Assembly (NCBI GenBank): GCA_009760855.2
Contig: WPIO01000133.1
Span: 1,024,001 to 1,088,000, forward strand
Direction: 5' to 3'
DNA: 64,000 nt
DNA from: Cristatella mucedo
Lineage: Eukaryota > Bryozoa > Phylactolaemata > Cristatellidae
In this document: positions 1-12,000 of the stretch, one piece after another
Layout of the letters: the number at the start of each line of letters is the position of its first letter
Position numbering within the stretch: position 1 is the stretch's first letter
Notes under the pieces: generated by a model
The model's database searches: none
Seen by the model: the letters and a program-made list of their open reading frames with translations, nothing else
What the model was told of the DNA's origin: nothing
Program-made: the position numbers and the translations under genes

Positions 1-655
1 TAGCGATGGCCGCAGGCAAGTTGATTCCCTGAAAGAAAAGAGGAACTGGCTCAAGCACACGATTCGAGCAGACGCTCAGCCCCAGGCAGACGAGCGGTTG
101 AGACGACTAAGGTCATCGCATATCAGCATGTCAGCAGTAGCCTTCGCTCGTCTGAGTGCATGCCGGGCAAAGACCGGGCAGCACGAGAGGACACTCAGCT
201 GACCGAGGCAGCCTGACTGCAGCCTGACGGTGGTGCCGTGGCAATGCGGTACGTGACTGTGCGGTCACGTGGCACAGTGCCACATGACTGCATGCATCCA
301 CCTCTTCAATCGACGACTGCTACAGGTCTCGAGGAGCAGGGCGGATGCTGACGAACGGCAGTGCTGCCACCGCTGCAGCTTTTCTTTTACACGTCCGCGA
401 GCTGCTTTGCTTGCAGCTTCGAGGGGGACTGCTGTTGTTGGCACCCCTGCCTTGAACGGTCTCGGGCAATCTTCTGATGCCAGCCTAGTCGGACGGCCTC
501 CGGCAAACATCAGGCAGGCAGGGGACTCATAAAATCCCCCCCCCCCCTTGTCTTTGCCCGAAATTCAGGCCCCCCCTAGCACACACCCCACGTTTCGGGT
601 TTGAGTCCTTGCTGCAATCGTCGTTGCTACTAGGGCTACGAATGTCGTGCTTGAT
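1..655. other. No gene or repeat recognised
   Basis: Unique-looking sequence apart from a C run at 537-547; overlapping frames of about 80 codons on both strands have no motif. Confidence 0.4.
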
Positions 656-659
656 GACA

Positions 660-756
660 TTGTGTGTGTGTGTGTGTATGTGTGTGTGTGTGTGTGCATG
701 CGATGTGTGTTTTTGTGTGTGTGCGCGTGCGCGCGTGTGTGTGTGTGTGTGTGTGC
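660..756. repeat. (TG)n microsatellite, interrupted
   Basis: Mostly TG dinucleotides with a GTGCGCGTGCGCGCGT section and short interruptions. The Cys/Val and His/Thr open frames across it are artefacts. Confidence 0.95.
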
Positions 757-804
757 CACCCCGAGTCCCGTGATTACACTTTCTTTACATCCTACGTACA
801 GTGC

Positions 805-870
805 CGAGAAGCGATTCAGCTCTCTGAGGATGCTATACAAATGTATGGTTATTCCAATAATTATTTTTAT
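805..870 (+). mobile_element. L2-type 3' tail remnant
   Basis: GAAGCGATTCAGCTCTCTGA then GGATGCTATACAAATG is a diverged version of the shared LINE/SINE tail. Confidence 0.5.
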
Positions 871-1409
871 AGGGCTTTTACATTTCTGTGTGGACAAATG
901 TTCTGGTGCAAATTGCCCTTTGTGCTCTTGCTGCAATGACACTGAGCAGGTTATCTACAACAAATTGACACGCTACTGCTCCAGTGTGAGTAGCGTGGCT
1001 AGAAAGATTTATTTCTCATAGGGTGCAGTACAAACCTCGCATTCTTATTATAGAAAATAGACAGTGACCCAGAAAATTGGCCTGGCTAGCACATCTCCTA
1101 TAGCTTGTGCATACAATATGGGTGTGCTTTATAGAAAAGATCTTTCACTAGCTGAGCACACCAGCTCCACAGCCAAGTTTTCCTACTTGTAGCCACATAT
1201 AGCAAACATTCGTGCCTTCTCAAATACTAGGGTTCACTGCCTGTGGACTTGCTTCGAAGGTCATATTAGAACGACAAAAAAAAAGTATTACACGCCACTA
1301 CAAGAAGTATTGGTCGCCATCTTGTCGCATGACAGAGGGAAGGACAGATGGACTTTCTTGCTTTAATTAGTAGAGATAGGTACCAAAGCCAAGCTAATCC
1401 ATGCATTCG
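871..1409. other. Nothing recognised
   Basis: AT-rich unique-looking DNA with only short open frames and no repeat landmark. Confidence 0.4.
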
Positions 1410-2100
1410 TTATTTTTTATCTTTACGTCGGTAACTCACTACTCGCAGGTCGTCCTGTCTGAGCAATATGACACCTACAATTGGTGCACAACTGTGCAGT
1501 GAGGCTTGCATGCCGTGAAAGTCCATTCCATAACTTGTAAACGACCCGCACTGGCTCCCTAGCAAGCTGCCTATCGACTTCACGATCGTGCAACTCACTT
1601 TTAGGTCCCATCGCGCTCTTGCTCCGGACCACCGATCCGAACTGCTTTCCAAAAAGAGTTTGCACCCTGTCACTCCCCTCCTTGTCTTCTCACTCTCAGG
1701 TCGTCGAGCTCCTACCTCAAGCTTGCCTCAAATCCTTTGAAGATCGCCCCTTCGGTTTGCATGCTCCCAAAATCCTGAAAATCACTACCGACTGAAATCA
1801 CGATGAACACTGACTTGATGACGTGTAAAAAAGAAGCTTACAACCCATCTGTTCCTTACAGTGTCTGCTCCTTACAACGTCTGTTCAATCCACGTGAACC
1901 GTCCTCGGTATGTGAGACGCCTGAACAGAGACTAAAATTAAATGTGTTTTTTTCATAGTTCTTTTGTATGCGTATGCATGCTGACTGTGCATGCTATCAC
2001 TAACTGATACGTCTTCTCTCCTTTACTTTCCTTACCGTGTAAGTGCCTAGAAGGAGCTGAAGCAGCTGACCTTCGACTTCAGCTTATAAATTGCTATAAT
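1410..2100 (+). mobile_element. Old L2-like LINE 3' end
   Basis: Plus-strand sequence with the C-terminal-domain signature TTTTAGGTCCCATCGCGCTC, TCAAATCCTTTGAAG and TTTGCATGCTCCCAAA, then a tail with AAGTGCCTAGAAGG. Frame is lost and an internal rearrangement is likely. Confidence 0.65.
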
Positions 2101-2501
2101 TCACGAGTCAGTATTCGAACTTCAGTACCGGAAGCCAGAGGGACTCGCCCCTGCCCCATCATCCTCTCATCTGTGCTGACGCACCCGCTTTGTTTCGCCT
2201 CTCGTGCTCCCCCCTACCAGTTGCTTCCTCCTCTACAGTGTCTGCTGCTCTAACTGTCACGCAATTCGGTGTCTTCATGCTGCCATTTGCAGACACATTC
2301 GAAGCGCTCCGGGCTTGTCCAATTGGCCCAAGCTTGAGCTCGAGACTTTGGCCGACGGCTTCTACGTGCTGCTGCCGCAAAACGAGTGCGCAGAAACCAG
2401 TGCGGTGGCTGCCGCCCGTTCGCTCCAATAAACGTGGCTGGCAAAACTCGGACGCAGCACCGTGCGCTGCCGTGGTGGTGGCGGAAACCACCAGCAACAG
2501 C

Positions 2502-2504
<3 letters not shown>

Positions 2505-2566
<62 letters not shown>
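2505..2566. repeat. (GA)n microsatellite
   Basis: Uninterrupted GA for about 31 units; source of spurious Arg-Glu and Leu-Ser open frames. Confidence 0.97.
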
Positions 2567-2567
<1 letters not shown>

Positions 2568-2776
2568 CTCTCGCCCGGCAACGCCACGTGGAGATGCTGC
2601 ATGCAGTCTGCCCGGGCACGCCTGAGCAAGCACGAAAGCTGCACTCGCAGCTGTAGCAGAAGGGCAGGGCAGGGTTTAACTAGCTCCTGCTGCCCTGCTC
2701 GCACCTGCCCGCTGCTCCCAGCCAGCCGTAGCTGCCGCGAGGCGGCGGCGATGCCTTAAACGACCGCCAAGCTTAC

Positions 2777-3071
2777 TGATGCCGGTGTGCCGGTGATGCT
2801 GCTGTTGTTGCCTCCGTTCGACGGCCACGTGGTCGGTAAACTGGACGACATCATGTTCGATTGGGAGTCGCCAGTAGAATTAGCCATCGACGTCAGCGCT
2901 GTTATGCTGCTGTCGCTGGAAGACTGCTGCAGCGTGGCTGCGGCGGCCGCCTCGGCTGACGCCACGCTCGTCACTGGCTGCGACGGCGATGTGCCAGTGC
3001 TGCCCCCTAGCTGCTGCTGCTGCCCACTCGGGGTCGTCAAGTAGGTAGCTGCTGTGCCGCTCATTGCTGGC
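2777..3071 (-). CDS. Possible exon of a Ser/Thr/Gln/Ala-rich protein
   Basis: The minus strand has a 102-codon open frame (ATG at 3064) reading MSGTAATYLTTPSGQQQQLG, then an Ala run, a Ser-rich stretch and PTTWPSNGGNNSSITGTPAS. It is preceded by a good polypyrimidine tract and AG (exon start 3071) and contains a strong donor, TCA|GTAAGC, at 2777. Used that way it is a 295-nt internal exon with no stop in frame; if the donor is ignored the frame ends at TAA after SVSLAVV. Such composition is typical of activation or linker regions of transcription factors. I do not recognise the family and found no neighbouring exon, so it could be a chance low-complexity frame. Confidence 0.35.
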
Positions 3072-3422
3072 CTCGCAGAGGAGAAGGAGGAGCTGATAGA
3101 TACTCGCTGCTCGAGCCTCGAGCTGTCGATCCGAACGACTGGCTCAGCTTAGCGGCTGGCGCGCAGTCGGCAGCCGTGCGTCAGACGCCAGACACCACGG
3201 CAACGGCTACTCCACGGCAGCGGAGGCGTGGGCTGCTCACTTGAGGCGGCAGCAGCAGTAGCTGCTGCTGCCGGTGGCGGAGGAAGCTGTGCGGACCAGC
3301 AACTGGAAGAGCAAAGGGCATGTGACTGAGAATACCGGGCGAGTGCAAAAGTGCAGCCGTTCACGCGAGCGCACCACGTAGGGGTCGCCGAGGATTTGAA
3401 GCTCAACCTTATCTTTGTTCCC

Positions 3423-3500
<78 letters not shown>

Positions 3501-4175
3501 CACATACATACATACATACATAAGATAAAATGATAAGGTTAAGATAAGGCCAAAAAAGGCAAGATTGAGCTTCAAGCCCTCTTTGATCCAAATTTAGCGA
3601 ATGCAAGCTGTCACCGACCTTGCACGTGTACAAGCCTAAGCAACTTGAAGAAATACCAGAAGTTCATTAATGACCTCCACCATAGTAAATGCAAGTGCAT
3701 ACACCTAGCTCCCGTGCCGAACAACTTGTAGCACGAATGGCCGACCATTTTTGAATACACGGCGTGGTGAAGAGGTGACTTTGGAGCTGCGTAGCGATGC
3801 TGATCTCAAAAATATGCCTGCATCGCTAGGACTAACTGTCTACCCCTAAATGGTGTGTGCGAGCACCCATGTGGCAATCACAGATCCGGAATGTTCCTGC
3901 GTGATGTCACATAACAAGTTGTAGGTATTTTCGGGGGAAATTAATCTCATTAGCCCAGATTTTTTTTAAAGAGGTCATACGTTGCCAATTCAATTTGGTT
4001 TTAGTCACTGAAGTGGAGACATGCATGTGAAATGAGCTTTCTTAACAGCAGTTTTGAGAAAATTCGAGTAAAGCGATTTTGGGTTGCACAAATACCCCAA
4101 GGCAACGAGTGCATGCTCTGTATTTATACACATCCAAGCATACATACAGGTAAAGGTATACGTACACACATTATA
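3072..4175. other. No gene supported
   Basis: CAG/CTG-type repeats near 3240-3300 and the (AT)n tract give spurious open frames; the remainder is unique-looking. Confidence 0.4.
3426..3523. repeat. (AT)n then (CATA)n microsatellites
   Basis: Uninterrupted AT for about 35 units to 3495, then GAGAGCA and a short CATA run to 3523. Confidence 0.95.
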
Positions 4176-4205
4176 TGTGTGTGTGTGTGTGTGTGCGTGC
4201 GTGCA

Positions 4206-4241
<36 letters not shown>
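4176..4241. repeat. (GT)n-(AC)n palindromic microsatellite
   Basis: A GT run (4176-4194) passes through GCGTGCGTGCACGCGC into an AC run (to 4241), so the tract is an inverted repeat of itself. Confidence 0.92.
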
Positions 4242-4242
<1 letters not shown>

Positions 4243-4295
4243 TTGTATAGCATCCAAAGAGAACTCAATTTATCTCTAGACACTTCACACAGTCA
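4241..4295 (-). mobile_element. L2-type 3' tail remnant
   Basis: ATTTGTATAGCATCCAAAGA and GAACTCAATTTATCTCTAGA match the reverse complement of the shared tail, directly beside a (AC)n tract that may be its expanded terminal repeat. Confidence 0.6.
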
Positions 4296-4420
4296 AAAAG
4301 ATCTAGTCACACACCACTGTTGCCTTTAAATGAAACAGAGTAACATCACAACGAACCTCCAGACCCTGATTTACTACGCATTTGTGGCCAACTCTAATGA
4401 CACGACAAAGTTAGTGGTGC

Positions 4421-4563
4421 ATATATAATTCATTTATATAGCGCCCCAAGGGAACTTAATCTCTATTCAGTCGCTTCACATATGTCTTGGGGCTCGAGCC
4501 CACGACCTCAGTCAGACCTTAGTCGGGGCGAGCACCTTAACCGCTAGACCAAACCAGCTCGGC
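4421..4563 (-). mobile_element. SINE-1, full length
   Basis: In minus orientation it begins GCCGAGCTGGTTTGGTCTAG (pol III A box TGGTCTAGCGG), has the B box GGCTCGAGCCC, the body CATATGTGAAGCGACTGAAT and ends in the tail AGTTCCCTTGGGGCGCTATA, then TATA-rich sequence. The head is tRNA-derived and the tail matches LINE-A. Confidence 0.9.
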
Positions 4564-4995
4564 ATATAAAAGTTCTGAAACAGCTCTCTAGTTGGATGAT
4601 GCCTGCAGAGGCTGCAGCTGCAGCCAAGAGCGGCACCAGAACTGGTGTCACGAATGAATGAATCCGACTGACTCAGTGCAAGGCGTGCTCCAGGTGCTCT
4701 GCAAGCACTGGTGCCATTTAATGAGAAAGCCAGCTCTCCCAGCCTTCTCAAACTGCACCTGCAAGCAGCTGCAGATGTAAGTAAACAGCCACACCCATGA
4801 ATGCCTAAGCATTAAAAGTAATCGGCAGGGCACCGGAATGAATAAAAGAAGCTACAGCCTCAGATGCCGACTAATGAAGTCGCTTACATAAAGCCCATCG
4901 TATTAGGAAGCACAGGTATACACACACCAGGTGCACCACCACAGGCAGTTGGTCTGTATTAACAGTATCAAGATGGCCGCCCGTGTGCATTGCAA

Positions 4996-5105
4996 TAATA
5001 ATAATAATAGCAATAACACACTTGATAAAGCGCCCTCAGAGAACTCAATCTCTTTCTAGGTGCTTTACACATAAAGGACGGATGACATGGACCCACAGTG
5101 GACTT
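4996..5105 (-). mobile_element. LINE-A 3' tail
   Basis: ATAATAATAATAG, then ACACTTGATAAAGCGCCCTC, AGAGAACTCAATCTCTTTCT and AGGTGCTTTACA: the terminal 100 bases of LINE-A in minus orientation. Confidence 0.8.
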
Positions 5106-6854
5106 GTTATCAAGAGGCCGGCTATGTTGCTTCTGAACAGGCACCAAATGCAGCAAGTTGCCTACCCGCTATCACTATTAACATAACTACATCTACTTTA
5201 ATACACAAACAAACACACACACATATATACATATTTATATTTATGCATGCATATAAGCAGTGGATAAAAATGAGTGTGTGCATGCTTGCACGCGCAGCAA
5301 ACTAATACATTTTGCTTGAGTATCGAACAAAGGAACAAAGCTTGAAGAAAAGCTGAACCTGAAACTGGAAGCCCCGAGCTCAAAACTCTTGCTTAGTAGT
5401 TGCACACAGAGTATCTCACCCGCAAACCTTCGAACGGCAGCACGAGACCTGCAGGACACGATGGAGTAAATGCCCGCAGTTACGTGCAGGCACACCCGGT
5501 ATTGCTGGCCCAGTACAGCTTTTGCATGAGTCAGCCCACAGCTTGGCAGCGACTGGAAAAGGTCAGCAACTCTAGCAGAAGGGGCTCAACATCTCAAGAA
5601 GAAGTGCTTCCGGGTTCCGGTGGCCAATCGTCGGATGTCAAGTGCACTGACAGACGGCACGCCAACTTTGTTCCAAGAAAGAAAACGCGGTCGAGCAGCT
5701 ACGGCAAAATCTGTCGAGAAGTGGCCATTTCGATCAAAAAATGCATTAGCCCGTCACTACTTCAGCTTCATCAATACTTCAGCTCTACCCTCCCTTCCCC
5801 CCCCCCGACATCCTGTCTCAGGTAAAGGGAGAGGGTAGTATTTCTGCAGCAGCACTTCACTTTATTCTCATTCTCTCCTTCAGTTTCCACCCTCCGTCGT
5901 TCACACCAGCACAGACTGCTCCTCCGATCATCTAACCGCCGGCTGCACAGTAACCAGAGCACTGGCCACTCACCATACCAATGTCAGCCCGGCCCACCAG
6001 GTGGCTGCATCGAGATTGGTGGCACAGGTGCTCTTCACCTAACAAGCACACTGTTCCACTGTTCCACAGTGAGCATAGGACGATGTCTTCGTCGGTGCAA
6101 GCAAAGCAAGAGCAAACATGATGGCAGTAACAGATGCTCTGCAGTGGTTCGTCCATTGCCTGGCTGCAGACTCTCACCTGGGGCTGAGTGTCTACTACTG
6201 CCACCACCTCCCCAACATTCTGGGGGGGGGGGCCCAGGAGGCTGTGGGTCCGGGGCTGCAAGCAGCATTGCTCTACAGTGACCTGCTTTGTACCGACCGC
6301 TGTGGCCAAACTCGACGCGGCCAGCTAGCTGAGCAATGTAACATACCTTGAGCGTTACATACCTTGAGCAGGCACGAAAATGGGTGGCAAAGGCAGGACT
6401 ACTGCCAACCGGCGATCAGTGCAGCAAAGACGATCACAGGACGCAAAGGCAGTGAGCCCTTGGGGAGATTTGCTAGGTCGATCGGTATGTCGGTCGGTCA
6501 TGGATGTTAACGTAATGTCTGTGCATGCCAGCAGGGGCGATGCGCTCGTCCGCTTGCAGCTGATATCTGCTCATATCATGCTGATAAGAGGTGGCATTCG
6601 GCAGATGACGAGCTTGTTTGCATCGCTATGCCCCTAGGACTGCCCAGCCCCAGGCCGGCACCCCACCATCGTCGACGGATGGTCTGGCTGGCCGAAGCAG
6701 AGCCGAGCTCCACTCCCCCACTCCCTCTGCCTATGAGCTGTCTCTTTGAAGGGCAGTCTCCCCAAGCCATTAGGTATGCCGATAAACTTTTTTCTATATC
6801 CAAAGACGGATGCAGTTCAGGTAAGCTGCCACACCGTGTCTCAAGGATAAATAT
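5106..6854. other. No gene supported
   Basis: The longest frame (141 codons, + strand, 5400-5825) is Ser/Arg-rich without motif or splice context. A short direct repeat (ACATACCTTGAGC) is at about 6340-6370. Confidence 0.4.
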
Positions 6855-7353
6855 GTCTGCCATGGCTTGGCTCCTCCATACCTAGCTGAACTGCTGCACC
6901 AGTTTCAGCCTCCTTGTGCCTTCAGATACTGTATGGACAATAAATTAGCTGTTCTATTCCTCCACTTAAAGAACGTTGGCAGTTGGTCTACGACCGACAG
7001 AAGCTTTAGCTCTGCAGGTCCTAGACTGTGGAGCTCGCTTCCACGATTCTTACACAACGACAACTACTCTCCTGCTGCCGACTGTGGTACATCCTTTTCA
7101 GAAACCCTGACCAGCTACTTCCATGTTCTCACTGCCTCAACTGCTCTCCTGACTCTGCTATGCTTCCCACTTTCTCTTAGTTTCGTGAGATGAAGACTGC
7201 TGGCCACCGAATACATACCGAAAGCCTCTTAGGCTGTGAGTGTGCTATACAAAACTCTACTGTGTAATACCCACATAGTCTCTGTGCTCTGTGGAGTTAT
7301 AGATGGAGATACATACATACATACATACATACATACACACATACATACATACG
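6855..7353 (+). mobile_element. LINE-B 3' end with (ATAC)n tail
   Basis: Plus-strand fragment matching LINE-B from LAELLHQFQPP through [16 protein letters not shown] to the terminal GGAGTTATAGATGGAGATAC, followed by an (ATAC)n tail to 7353. Several substitutions and frame changes show an older copy. Confidence 0.88.
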
Positions 7354-8431
7354 TCTCATCTGCATGCAGGATCGGCATCACTACTTCCCAGGCAAGCGAT
7401 TAGAGGTGCTCATTGGTGAGCAATCATTCCTAACGACTTCCTGACCGGTGCCCAACTGGAAAAACACTCGGTCAGTCCTTAAAACCACGGGGAACACTAA
7501 ACTCAAATCAGTCAAGGCTCTTTAGCTATTCGACGGTCTCTCGAACAACAACCGGCTGCAGTTGTTTGCTTCCTCATTAAAAGGCTATATGCCTTATGCT
7601 TGCACTGCATCTCGACAGAGTCTTGTTGCACTATGCAAGTGCTCGTTCGTTCATTCCGATCATGCACCGTGCGTGGGAGTGCAGGAGAGGGGCTCTCACT
7701 CGTGACGTCGGACGGATTTCGACGGTGGCACTGCAAATGACAGGCGGCTGCTGTATCGAGATCAGGAGCCCGGAATTCAGCGTCAGCTGGCCGGTGAGTG
7801 TCGAGGCTGTGTGTCATCAGGCGATCAACAATTTCGGATCGCACGGAAGTATGCGGGGCTCGAGGCTCTGAACCTCTGAAGAACGAGAGCTTCTGTGCCG
7901 TAAGTAGGAACCGGGACTCTATGGTTATAATAGGAAAGGTACAGATCCCAGTCCGACCCCACGGACACCAGCAGCACCAGCTTCAGGGGAAGCAGCAAGC
8001 GTCTCGGCCACTAGGACCGAGCTAGGTGAGTGCCACTGACTGGCTTTTCTGACTTACTAATAAATTACATAATGCATTCAGCTGCCCTGCAGCACAGGAC
8101 ATGGCTTCTTACAGCTAACCACAATCGGAACGCACGGAATCCGTCCGAGCTGAGGCTGCCGATAGGAAATCAAATCAGGGCACCCCATGTCCACGATTGC
8201 CACCAACCAGCCCACCTCCCATAGAGCAGCAGCAGCAGCACACAATTGTTCCGATGGCTAGGGAAAGCTTACCGACTGAGACATTGATCCATTCACTCAC
8301 GGCAGCCCAAGCAGGTCCTGCAGGCCGGCATACAGACGCAGGACCAGAGCTGGCGGCCGATGAGTGAGATAAGCTGCTGCTGCTGCTTGAACAGCCAGCA
8401 AGCAGCTCCGAGACTGGCTCAGGTCGTGCCT

Positions 8432-8462
8432 CTGCCGGAGGAGGAGGAGGAGGAGGAGGAGC
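8432..8462. repeat. (GAG)n trinucleotide repeat
   Basis: GGAGGAGGAGGAGGAGGAGG between 8440 and 8462; (CAG)n-type runs lie nearby at 8226-8240, 8494-8503 and 8636-8650. Confidence 0.85.
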
Positions 8463-8837
8463 CCTGGCTCTGGAAGTAGGTCACGGCTGCTGCTGCTGCT
8501 GATATGCAGGTACCAGTTTCGAAGGCCGTTCACCTTCTCTCACTTCTCTCTCAGCTCTTGCATCGATCGTGGCATTCTCTCAGTATCTCACTCTACCCTG
8601 AGCTCCCTCTGTAGCTCACACTCTTGTATGCGCACAGCAGCAGCAGCAGCACGACCGCACCACACCCACACGGGTGCAAATTGTGTGATTTGCTTTAAGT
8701 TTATTCTGAATTTCCTGAGCACACGGATGATGAGGGGTGACATGTCTTCAGAGCAGTGGCAGAATTCTCAGATGGAGAGAATATACGATAGAAAGGTGGC
8801 ATAGTTACCACCAAACATTTGGTAATGCTTTATGTGC

Positions 8838-8922
8838 AGCAACTGTAAACTGCCTGGAGAGAGATTCTGATCTCTTGGGGGTGCTATATAAATTTATTAC
8901 TATTACTATTATTACTATAGAC
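8838..8922 (+). mobile_element. L2-type 3' tail
   Basis: AACTGTAAACTGCCTGGAGA then GATTCTGATCTCTTGGGGGT and GCTATATAAATTTATT with ATTACTATTATT repeats, a classic L2-like LINE terminus. Confidence 0.7.
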
Positions 8923-10124
8923 AGGGAGAGAGAGAGTAGAGAGGGCAGAATTTGCAGCGAGTTTTTTTGGCCTCATTTCCACCTCAGCAGAGCTGAACTC
9001 GCACAGCTCGGCATGCACATTCTGACAAGGGATCTGTACGTTGTTAAACTGCTACGCATTTCACGATTGTACTGGCAAGCGTGACGTTTTGTCACGAGAA
9101 GCAGCTTGTCAGCAGGGCTAGATGCATACACAGACTGACAACCCCCCCTCCCCGATACGGTCGGAGAAGGGGATTGCAGGCGAATGGTGCCGCACATACA
9201 ATGTCTAACCGAAAGTGCAGCACTCACAGCATGCTCCTAGACGGGGTCATAACAACAATCCCACACAGGTAGAGCAGATAAGCAGCAGCAGTGCATTGCA
9301 CTGCTGCTGCACACTCTGCATGCTGACGTAGCCAGCGACCGAGCACGGCCGTCGATTGGAGAGATGCTGCAATGGCAACAGTGCAAGCCGATCACAAACA
9401 GAGCAGAGAACGACAAAATCCCCTCACACAAACCATAAGAGCGAAATGCTAAGCACGTCACCAAGGCAGAAATAACAAGGTTTCCTACTGCACGCGTGAG
9501 TGTCCCAAGGTCAGGCCGACATTGACTTGAAAGCTGCTCGGGTTTGGCCCAGGGGTAAGATGTTTGCCTTACACGACCGAGCTTAACTAAGTTAGTCGCA
9601 GTGTTCCCAAGTAAGCAGTGCCCATTTTGTGTCCCAGGATTTAAGAAGACAGTGTTAATATTCTTTGGTGCCGTCTTTTCTATTCCGAAAAGGTGGTGCC
9701 CTAGCTATTATTTTCAAATCAATACAGCTTTCACATACTTATAGTAAAAAATGGAACTGCTAGCACCAAGCTAACAATAGTCCCACTGTAGACAACAGTT
9801 CACTAGACAGATGAATAATAGTGTAGTTGTTTAATTCATCAGGCCTGTTTATTCCCCGCTCGCTATAAAATTAACGTGTTACATATACCAACTATACTGT
9901 CCAGGTGGAGCACTATGCATTTCCCCTGAATGAGACAAGGATGGCACACTGCTCTCCTTGCTACTTGTCCGGTACCACACTGCCACACTCTGATTCTCAC
10001 TCTACCAAATCAGGCAGTCTGACGAGGTCGGTGACGACCTCTTTCTTTCCTAGTGAATCACGAGACTACAACACGTGCTCGACCAAGGCTCAAGCCCTGC
10101 GACATTTGTTACACTGCGCCTGGA

Positions 10125-10180
10125 TGGATAGATAGAAATTGAGTTCTCTACGAGTGCGCAATGCTAGTGAATTATACTTT
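10125..10180 (+). mobile_element. SINE/L2 tail remnant
   Basis: ATAGAAATTGAGTTCTCTAC then GAGTGCGCAATGCTAGTGAA resembles the shared tail, diverged. Confidence 0.4.
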
Positions 10181-10252
10181 TTACATTTCTAAAGTATGTC
10201 CTACAGGCTAACCTTAACTACGAATAAACCATAAAAAGGGGGTGCGTGACAG

Positions 10253-10309
10253 GGGGGCTTGACTCCAAATAAATCACAAAGGGGGCTTAAATCCAAATAA
10301 ATCACGAAA
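10253..10309. repeat. Tandem duplication, about 29 bp x 2
   Basis: GGGGGCTT followed by CCAAATAAATCACAAA, then again GGGGGCTTAAATCCAAATAA ATCACGAAA. Confidence 0.8.
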
Positions 10310-10397
10310 GGGGGCAGCCAATTAACCTCGTCCGAGACTCCCAGAGGAGAAGTCGGCTTATGTGACTTGACGAAAGTTTTCAGACCGACAGACAGAC

Positions 10398-10661
10398 ATG
10401 GCACGACAACTACTCTCATACTGCCGACTATGGCTCATCCTTTTCAGCGGTCCTGAGCTGCTACTTCCATGCTACTCACTACCTCAACTGCTCTCCTGAC
10501 TCTGCTATGTTTCCCACTTTCTCTTTGTTGCGTGAGACGAAGTCTGTTGGCCACCGAATGCGTACCGAAAGCCGCTTAGGCTGTGAGTGCGCTATACAAA
10601 ACTCTCCTGCGTAACACCCACATGGTCTTTACGACTTTGTGGAGTTACAGACGGAGATACA
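10398..10661 (+). mobile_element. LINE-B 3' end, short
   Basis: Matches the last 260 bases of LINE-B, from CACGACAACTACTCTC to GGAGTTACAGACGGAGATAC, at high identity to the copies at 43 and 49.8 kb. It is 5'-truncated and lacks a long simple-repeat tail. Confidence 0.88.
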
Positions 10662-11513
10662 CGGCAGTCTAGACGGCGGCCGAGGTGCAAGTGCAGACGA
10701 TGCCCACGAAGCCAGAAATTCTTGTCTCGGTGGTGGTGGGGGCCGGGGACGGGCGCCGGGGGAAGGGTACACGGTGGACGTCCCAGAGGAGCACATTTCG
10801 CTGGATGCCCAAGGGGAACACGATGGACGCTCAAGGGTATGTAATATACGTCCTCGGGGTGCATAGTCGATGAAAACAACTCGAGCTGCACTCGTAGCCG
10901 CTATCTCTTCAGCAGACGGCCTTGGCGCTCGCTTGCTCCTCCTTGCACTCGCCGCGAGCGAGAATGAATTGGACTCGCACGGCCACACCAGCTATAGCAG
11001 AGAGCCCCACTCCACCGGCTTGCAAGCAGCACGCAGCATCGTGCGGCCAGCTAAACGACGCCTCCGGCTCGTCAGCATCACAAGATCGACAGCAGGACCG
11101 TCGCCGGTCGGATACAAGCGTGCCGCCATGACGCCCGGGACGCCACATTGCATCCCTGGGAAGTGCAACACTGCATCCTGCGCGGCCGTCAGGCTGGCCT
11201 GGGAGCCCTGCTGGGCCGCTCCTTTGCCCGGTACCCGGACGAAGCTTGGCTCCCGCTGACATGCTAAGAAGCGAACTGGCAAGCACTTCGGTAAAGAAAA
11301 ATCCGGCTGGGCAGTCGGAGGCTGCTGGGCAGGGCTGGCCACCGCTGCTCCAGGCTGGACAGTCGGTCGCCCCAGGCTCGAGGCCCCAGGCTCACCGCTC
11401 GTAGGCAATTGCAAGGCGCTCCCAGCGAATCAGCCTACACGAATCTGCTGAGGCTGAGGACATGGGCAAATCCTCCGGCCAACAGCAAGGTGGCAGCGGC
11501 ACCTCCAAGAGGG
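10662..11513. other. GC-rich non-repeat DNA, no gene recognised
   Basis: GC- and CpG-rich. Several 60-140-codon open frames overlap on both strands with Arg/Ala/Gly/Pro bias and no recognisable motif, as base composition would give. Confidence 0.5.
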
Positions 11514-11533
11514 AGAGAGAGAGAGAGACAGAC

Positions 11534-11610
<77 letters not shown>

Positions 11611-11652
11611 GAGAGAGACAGAGACAGAGACAGAGACAGAGACAGAGAGAGG

Positions 11653-11720
<68 letters not shown>

Positions 11721-11743
11721 GACAGAGAGAGAGAGACAGAGAC

Positions 11744-11776
<33 letters not shown>

Positions 11777-11913
11777 CAGAGACAGAGACAGAGACAGAGA
11801 CAGAGACAGAGACAGAGACAGAGACAGAGACAGAGACAGAGAGAGAGACAGAGACAGAGACAGAGACAGACAGAGACAGAGACAGAGACAGAGACAGAGA
11901 GACAGACAGAGAC

Positions 11914-12000
<87 letters not shown>

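Larger units (their letters stand above)
7354..10397. other. No gene supported; one L2 tail at 8838-8922
   Basis: Unique-looking DNA with GAG and CAG runs. A weak tRNA-like A box (TTTGGCCCAGGGGTAAG) is at about 9543 without a good B box. Confidence 0.4.

Noticed and set aside
664-939. Cys/Val-rich and His/Thr-rich proteins
   Set aside because: Translations of a TG microsatellite.
7311-7353. CRISPR-like short repeats
   Set aside because: It is a simple ATAC microsatellite at a LINE-B end; no repeat-spacer structure exists anywhere in the window.
9540-9620. tRNA-like A box (TTTGGCCCAGGGGTAAG)
   Set aside because: No convincing B box or SINE body follows; at best a decayed SINE head.
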